Source: Synergistaceae bacterium
GTDB lineage: Bacteria; Synergistota; Synergistia; Synergistales; Aminobacteriaceae
Direction: 5' to 3'
Assembly: GCA_031273365.1 (NCBI GenBank)
Contig: JAISSA010000107.1
Span: 1-9,486, forward strand
DNA length: 9,486 bases
The notes under the pieces were generated by a model, which saw only the letters and a list, made by a program, of their open reading frames with translations, was not told the origin of the DNA and did no database searches. A program made the translations under genes and the position numbers. Positions 5,601 to 9,486 of this stretch are shown here, piece by piece (position 1 is the first letter of the stretch; each line of letters begins with the position of its first letter).

Positions 5601-6237
5601 GGAAAAAATTGAACCCGGGAGCGTCGTTTACGACGAAAAAAAGAAGCTCGCGGAGCTTCAGTCCATGATCCTGCACAGGGGCGATCTGGAGCGGGGGCGA
5701 ATATTGAGAGAGGCCGGAGCCGAGTCGGGCAGGTGGTTCGAGGCGCATTCCGCACAGCTCGATACGATGGTGAGGGGTATAAAGGCCGACGCCGAAAAGC
5801 GGGCGCGGGAGATGACGGCGCGTCAGATGGCCGAGGCGGAGTCGGCGCGGGACAGAGACCGTCTGCACCTGCAAAACGAGCTGGTCCTGAAGGCGCTGGC
5901 GCGTTTCCAGAGCGCGCTGGCCGCCCTTTCCGGGCGTCCGGATTACGGGACGATCCTGACGGGGATGGCCATCGAGGCGTGTTCCGGCGTTCCCCGGGGG
6001 GAAAAGGTCAAAATGCGTCTTTGCGCGGAAGACGCCTCCCACGGTCCGGCCGTGGCGGCGGCAGTGAACGCGTCCTTTTCGGACATCGAGGTCGTGTTCG
6101 ACCCGACGCCTGCCGCAATTTCGGGAGGCGTGTTTCTGTACTCGGAAGAGGGCAGGTGGCGGATAGCGGCCGACTGGAAATCCAAAGTCGAGGAAATGGC
6201 GGACGATGTGGCCAGGGCCGTGCTGGCCGAGCTTTAG
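5590..6237 (+). CDS. atpE: V/A-type ATPase subunit E (peripheral stalk)
   Basis: The 215-residue product is the second peripheral-stalk protein, partner of H. Residues 1 to about 105 are a charged helix suited to a coiled coil with H. The C-terminal globular part ends with the family-like pattern ISGGVFLYSEEGRWRIAADWKSKVEEMADDVARAVLAEL (about 177-215), equivalent to the GG....DG...DN....R.......I...LF ending of the family. Length is normal. Two adjacent ATG codons (5590, 5593) are possible starts. There is no strong Shine-Dalgarno motif (aagg at 5570-5573 is rather far), so initiation may depend on ribosomes finishing atpF just upstream. A 52-bp gap with a 17-bp duplication separates it from atpA. 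Confidence 0.9.
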   Translation: MMKKEKIEPGSVVYDEKKKLAELQSMILHRGDLERGRILREAGAESGRWFEAHSAQLDTMVRGIKADAEKRAREMTARQMAEAESARDRDRLHLQNELVLKALARFQSALAALSGRPDYGTILTGMAIEACSGVPRGEKVKMRLCAEDASHGPAVAAAVNASFSDIEVVFDPTPAAISGGVFLYSEEGRWRIAADWKSKVEEMADDVARAVLAEL

Positions 6238-6249
6238 GGCCTCGGGTCC

Positions 6250-6283
6250 TTTGTATAAGGCGGTAGTTTGTATAAGGCGGTAG
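6250..6283 (+). repeat. perfect 17-bp tandem duplication carrying the atpA ribosome binding site
   Basis: The unit tttgtataaggcggtag occurs at 6250-6266 and 6267-6283 without mismatch. Each copy contains aaggcgg, a reasonable Shine-Dalgarno sequence. The second copy places it 9 nt before the atpA ATG at 6290; the first is 26 nt away. The duplication thus doubles the ribosome landing motif of the catalytic subunit gene. It makes up most of the 52-bp atpE-atpA gap. Confidence 0.9.
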
Positions 6284-6289
6284 ACAGAC

Positions 6290-8098
6290 ATGACCAAAAG
6301 GATTGGCGATAACGAAGTCGATAACCGGAAACTCGGGAAAATAACGATGGTCAACGGCCCCGTCGTCAGCGCCACGGGGCTTTCTTCCTTTGCCATGCGC
6401 GAACTTGTGCAGGTGGGCGACCTGAAGCTGACGGGCGAAATTCTTCAGATGAGCGGGGACGACGGCGTCATTCAGGTTTACGAGGAAACGACCGGCCTCA
6501 AAGCGGGCGAGCCCGTCGTGGGCCTTGGACGCCCGCTGTCCGTGTGCCTCGGGCCCGGCCTGATCGGGCACATCATCGATGGAATCGGGCGTCCGCTGGA
6601 CCGTCTGCTGGAAAAGGAGGGCGCTTTCCTTGGCCGGGGAACGACGCTCGACCCCATCGCGATGGACCACCTGTGGGAGGTGACGCCCGTCTGCAAGGTC
6701 GGGGACACCGTCAGCGGCGGCATGGCGATCGCCGCGGTTAAGGAAACCGACCTGGTCGAAAATCGCGTTTCTGTCCCGCTGGGGCTGGAGGGCGAGATCG
6801 AGTTCATCGTGCCGCCCGGGTTTTACAGGACGTCCGATGTTGTGGCGCGCGTCAAACGCGGGGACGGCGTCGTCGTCCCGGTGTTTATGTTTCACTACTG
6901 GCCGGTTCGCAGGCCTCGCCCCTACAAAGAGCGCCTGCTGCCCGACGAGCCTCTGATTACGGGACAACGCGTCATCGACGGTCTGTTTCCCATCTCCAGG
7001 GGGGGCGCGGCCGCGATCCCCGGGGGGTTTGGGACGGGCAAGACCGTGACGCAGCACCAGCTCGCGAAGTGGAGCGACGCGAAGGTCGTGGTTTACATAG
7101 GCTGCGGCGAACGCGGCAACGAGATGACGCAGGTGCTCGAGGAATTTCCGTCGCTCGAGGACCCGTACTCCAAAAAACCGCTGATGCATCGGACCATTCT
7201 GATAGCGAACACCTCGAACATGCCGGTGGCCGCGCGCGAGGCGAGCATTTACACGGGCATTACGATCGCGGAGTACTACCGCGACATGGGCTACGACGTC
7301 GCGATGATGGCCGACTCCACCAGTCGGTGGGCGGAGGCCCTTCGCGAGCTTTCCGGGCGTCTCGGCGAAATTCCGGCGGAGGAGGGTTTTCCGGCCTACC
7401 TGGCGACGCGGCTGGCCGAATTTTACGAGCGGGCGGGGAAGGTGCGCACGTTTGGCGACAGGACGGCCAGCATTTCCGTCATCGGGGCGGTGTCCCCGGC
7501 GGGCGGCGACTTCACCGAGCCGGTCACCCGTCAGACGAGGCGGTTTATCCGGTGTTTCTGGGCGCTCGACGCCTCGCTGGCGCACGCGCGGCACTTCCCG
7601 GCGATCAGCTGGATGGACTCCTACAGCGAGTACGCGGACGAGGTGAAGGAGTGGTACCACCGGAACGTGGACCCGGAGTGGGGCGCGCTGCGCGACGAGA
7701 CGCGCGCGATTCTGGCCGAGGACGACGGCGTGCAGCAGACGATTCGCCTGATGGGGGAGGACGTTCTGCCCGACGGTCAGCGCCTGATCGCGCTGACGGC
7801 GCAGCTGCTGAAAAACGCGTACCTGCAGCAGAACTCGTTCAGCGACGATTCCTTCTGCCCGCCTGAAAAGGGGGTCCGGATCATGAGGATGATACTGGAT
7901 TTTCACAGGCAGGCGAAGGCGCTGATCGCCGAGGGCTGTCCATTGTCTCTCATTCGGAAGATGAAGGAGCTCGTCGAGCTGACGCACGTTCGTGAATTTG
8001 CGGCCGACGACAAAGCGGCCTTCGACGATCTGGCGAAGCGTCTGAAGGAGCGCCTCGAAGTTATCGGCAGGGAACGCCTGGCCCAGGAGGGAGAGTGA
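6290..8098 (+). CDS. atpA: V/A-type ATPase catalytic subunit A
   Basis: The 602-residue product is the catalytic nucleotide-binding subunit, of normal length (about 580-600). Near the N-terminus is the beta-barrel with GKITMVNGPVVSA. The A-specific non-homologous insert lies around 110-190. The Walker A loop is GGFGTGKT (245-252, K251), followed by TVTQHQLAKW. The catalytic glutamate is in GCGERGNEM (271-279, E274), and Walker B plus adenine-region residues are in VAMMADSTSRWAEALRE (337-353). SPAGGDFTEPVT and the helical C-terminal domain complete the protein. Walker A differs from the GPFGSGKT-type loop of Thermus by Gly for Pro and Thr for Ser; all lysine/threonine contacts are kept, so activity is expected. 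The ATG is supported by aaggcgg at 6274-6280. Four bases separate it from atpB. Confidence 0.98.
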   Translation: MTKRIGDNEVDNRKLGKITMVNGPVVSATGLSSFAMRELVQVGDLKLTGEILQMSGDDGVIQVYEETTGLKAGEPVVGLGRPLSVCLGPGLIGHIIDGIGRPLDRLLEKEGAFLGRGTTLDPIAMDHLWEVTPVCKVGDTVSGGMAIAAVKETDLVENRVSVPLGLEGEIEFIVPPGFYRTSDVVARVKRGDGVVVPVFMFHYWPVRRPRPYKERLLPDEPLITGQRVIDGLFPISRGGAAAIPGGFGTGKTVTQHQLAKWSDAKVVVYIGCGERGNEMTQVLEEFPSLEDPYSKKPLMHRTILIANTSNMPVAAREASIYTGITIAEYYRDMGYDVAMMADSTSRWAEALRELSGRLGEIPAEEGFPAYLATRLAEFYERAGKVRTFGDRTASISVIGAVSPAGGDFTEPVTRQTRRFIRCFWALDASLAHARHFPAISWMDSYSEYADEVKEWYHRNVDPEWGALRDETRAILAEDDGVQQTIRLMGEDVLPDGQRLIALTAQLLKNAYLQQNSFSDDSFCPPEKGVRIMRMILDFHRQAKALIAEGCPLSLIRKMKELVELTHVREFAADDKAAFDDLAKRLKERLEVIGRERLAQEGE

Positions 8099-8102
8099 AG
8101 AG

Positions 8103-9486
8103 ATGGCCCTCACGGAATACACCGGAATAGAGAAAATCAGCGGGCCCATCGTGATGCTGAAGGGCATCGAAGGAGTTGGATACGACGAGGTCGTGGAGGT
8201 GCTGACGGAGGACGGCGACGTCCGGACGGGGCGCGCCGTCATGGTCAGCCGGGACGCCGTTATGGTGCAGGTTTTCGCCGGAACGGAGGGACTTGTTCCC
8301 GCGACGTCGCGGGTGCGTTTTACCGGGCATCCTCTGGAGATTGCCCTTGCGCCCTCCATACTGGGCAGGACCTTCGACGGGCTGGGGCGTCCGCTCGATG
8401 GAAGCGGTCCCGTTTACGGCGACGTCAGGCGCAACATCAACGGTTCGCCTATAAACCCCATGGCGAGGGTTTATCCGCGCGACTTCATCAACACGGGTTT
8501 TTCGACCATCGACGTCCTGACGACGCTGATCCGCGGGCAGAAGCTGCCCGTCTTTTCCGGCAACGGCCTGCCGCACAACCGGCTTGCGATTCAGATCGCC
8601 TCTCAGGCTCGGCTTCTCAGGGCCGAGAACTTCGCGGTGGTGTTCGCCGGCGTCGGGATAAAACACGACGACGCGGCGGCGTTCGCCTCCGGCCTGGCGC
8701 GCCGCGGCTCGAACCTCGTCCTGTTCCTGAACCTGGCGGACGATCCCGTCATCGAACGCATCGCCACGCCGCGCTACGCTCTGACGGCGGCGGAGTACCT
8801 CGCCTTCGACCTGGGGATGCACGTGCTGGTCATCATCACGGACATCACCAGCTATTGCGAGGCGCTGCGGGAGCTTTCCGTCTCCAGAGGCGAGATTCCG
8901 AGCCGCAAGGGATATCCGTCCTACCTGTACAGCGACCTGGCGTCGCTTTACGAGCGCGCGGGCGTCATCAGGGGCAAAGAGGGGAGCATAACGTTCCTTC
9001 CGATTCTGACCATGCCGAACGACGACATCACCAACCCCGTTCCCGATCAGACGGGCTTCATTACGGAGGGGCAGATCGTGCTCTCCCGCGAGCTCGACGC
9101 CCGAGGCGTCTACCCGCCCATCGATCCGCTGCCGAGCCTGTCGCGTCTGATGAAGGACGGGACGGGGAAGGGCTACACGCGCGAGGACCACCCGAGCGTA
9201 TCGAGCCAGCTTTTTGCGAGTTACAGCCGGGTGCAGGAGATCAGGGCGCTGGCCGAGGTCGTCGGCGCCGACGAGCTCGGGGACGAGGAGGGGGCGTTTC
9301 TCGCCTTTGGAGAGGCGTTCGAAAAAACCTGCATCGGTCAGGGGGACGCGGACCGGGACATTGGACAGTCGCTGGACATGTCGTGGCGTCTTCTGGCGAT
9401 GTTGCCGACGAGCGCCCTGACGCGAATCTCCATGGAAGACGTGGAAAAGTACATCAATCCCAACAAGCAATACATCAATCCCAACC
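8103..9486 (+). CDS. atpB: V/A-type ATPase regulatory subunit B (runs off right edge)
   Basis: The frame is open for 461 codons to the window edge; the family is about 455-470 residues, so only the last few codons are missing. It is the non-catalytic nucleotide-site partner of A. Motifs in order are YPRDFINTGFSTIDVLTTLIRGQKLPVFSGNGLPHNRLA (about 121-160), lacking a Walker A lysine as expected of B, TDITSYCEALRELSVSRGEIPSRKGYPSYLYSDLA, ITFLPILTMPNDDITNPVPDQTGFITEGQIVLSRELDARGVYPPIDPLPSLSRLM with the presumed arginine finger R348, and DHPSVSSQLFASYSRVQEIRAL. AGGAGG at 8085-8090, inside the end of atpA, is 12 nt before the ATG. The extreme C-terminus is a duplicated heptapeptide. It is the last ATPase gene visible; D, which usually follows B, is already at the front of the cluster. 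Confidence 0.97.
   Translation, partial: MALTEYTGIEKISGPIVMLKGIEGVGYDEVVEVLTEDGDVRTGRAVMVSRDAVMVQVFAGTEGLVPATSRVRFTGHPLEIALAPSILGRTFDGLGRPLDGSGPVYGDVRRNINGSPINPMARVYPRDFINTGFSTIDVLTTLIRGQKLPVFSGNGLPHNRLAIQIASQARLLRAENFAVVFAGVGIKHDDAAAFASGLARRGSNLVLFLNLADDPVIERIATPRYALTAAEYLAFDLGMHVLVIITDITSYCEALRELSVSRGEIPSRKGYPSYLYSDLASLYERAGVIRGKEGSITFLPILTMPNDDITNPVPDQTGFITEGQIVLSRELDARGVYPPIDPLPSLSRLMKDGTGKGYTREDHPSVSSQLFASYSRVQEIRALAEVVGADELGDEEGAFLAFGEAFEKTCIGQGDADRDIGQSLDMSWRLLAMLPTSALTRISMEDVEKYINPNKQYINPN
9450..9485 (+). repeat. in-frame 21-bp tandem duplication at the 3' end of atpB
   Basis: A 15-mer tacatcaatcccaac occurs at 9450-9464 and 9471-9485, a 21-bp period equal to seven codons, so the protein reads YINPNKQ then YINPN. 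The copies are identical over the 15 bases compared, and the base after copy 2 (C) departs from the A expected for a further unit. It lies at the extreme C-terminus of subunit B, where the family tolerates variation. Whether the stop codon follows at once is outside the window. Confidence 0.85.

Noticed and set aside
7022..7045. Defective Walker A in atpA
   Set aside because: GGFGTGKT differs from the Thermus-type loop only at tolerated positions and keeps the essential Lys and Thr; the other catalytic motifs are intact.
6008..8359. Long minus-strand open frame across atpE, atpA and the start of atpB
   Set aside because: It is the antisense shadow of the strongly conserved catalytic subunit; no recognisable protein features.
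8061..9470. Minus-strand open frame opposite atpB
   Set aside because: Plus-strand atpB is open for 461 codons with all B-subunit motifs, so this is a shadow.

Overview
The window is dominated by one gene cluster on the plus strand. It encodes a complete bacterial V/A-type (vacuolar/archaeal-type) rotary ATPase. By product the order is D - H(G) - C - I - K - F - E - A - B, with B running off the right edge only a few codons from where the family normally ends. All nine subunit types expected of a bacterial V/A-ATPase are present: the catalytic head (A, B), central rotor axle (D, F), rotor-to-ring adaptor (C), membrane stator (I), proteolipid ring (K) and peripheral stalks (E, H). Every gene is open, full-length for its family and carries its key motifs. 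I see no inserted foreign gene, defence system, mobile-element gene, CRISPR array or tRNA.

Organism: coding GC is high and the genes are tightly packed with Shine-Dalgarno signals, as in an anaerobic or fermentative bacterium that uses a V/A-ATPase. The proteolipid architecture (N-terminal TM, signal-like second TM, one ion-binding hairpin) and the GC-rich hairpin repeats between genes would fit Synergistota or a related Gram-negative-type anaerobe. That is an impression from pattern memory, not a demonstrated assignment.

Layout: 1-81 is the 3' end of an upstream gene that I cannot identify. 82-372 is an intergenic region with two short direct repeats, a GC-rich hairpin block with a T tract (probable terminator of the upstream gene), then an AT-rich stretch with a candidate promoter and a possible 22-codon leader ORF that ends in an ATGA overlap with atpD. 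373-4573 holds D, H, C and I. 4574-4853 is a 280-bp gap between I and K packed with inverted repeats, including a long-range stem that competes with local hairpins. 4854-9486 holds K, F, E, A and B.

How it works together: A3B3 hydrolyses or makes ATP, D and F turn inside it, C docks the axle on the K ring, I and the ring form the ion path, and E and H hold the head still. Two points deserve a second look: the structured I-K gap just before the subunit needed in most copies, and a recurrent pattern of short perfect tandem duplications (11-21 bp), mostly at gene junctions, one of which duplicates the ribosome binding site of atpA. The gene order also differs from the familiar Thermus, Enterococcus and archaeal order.
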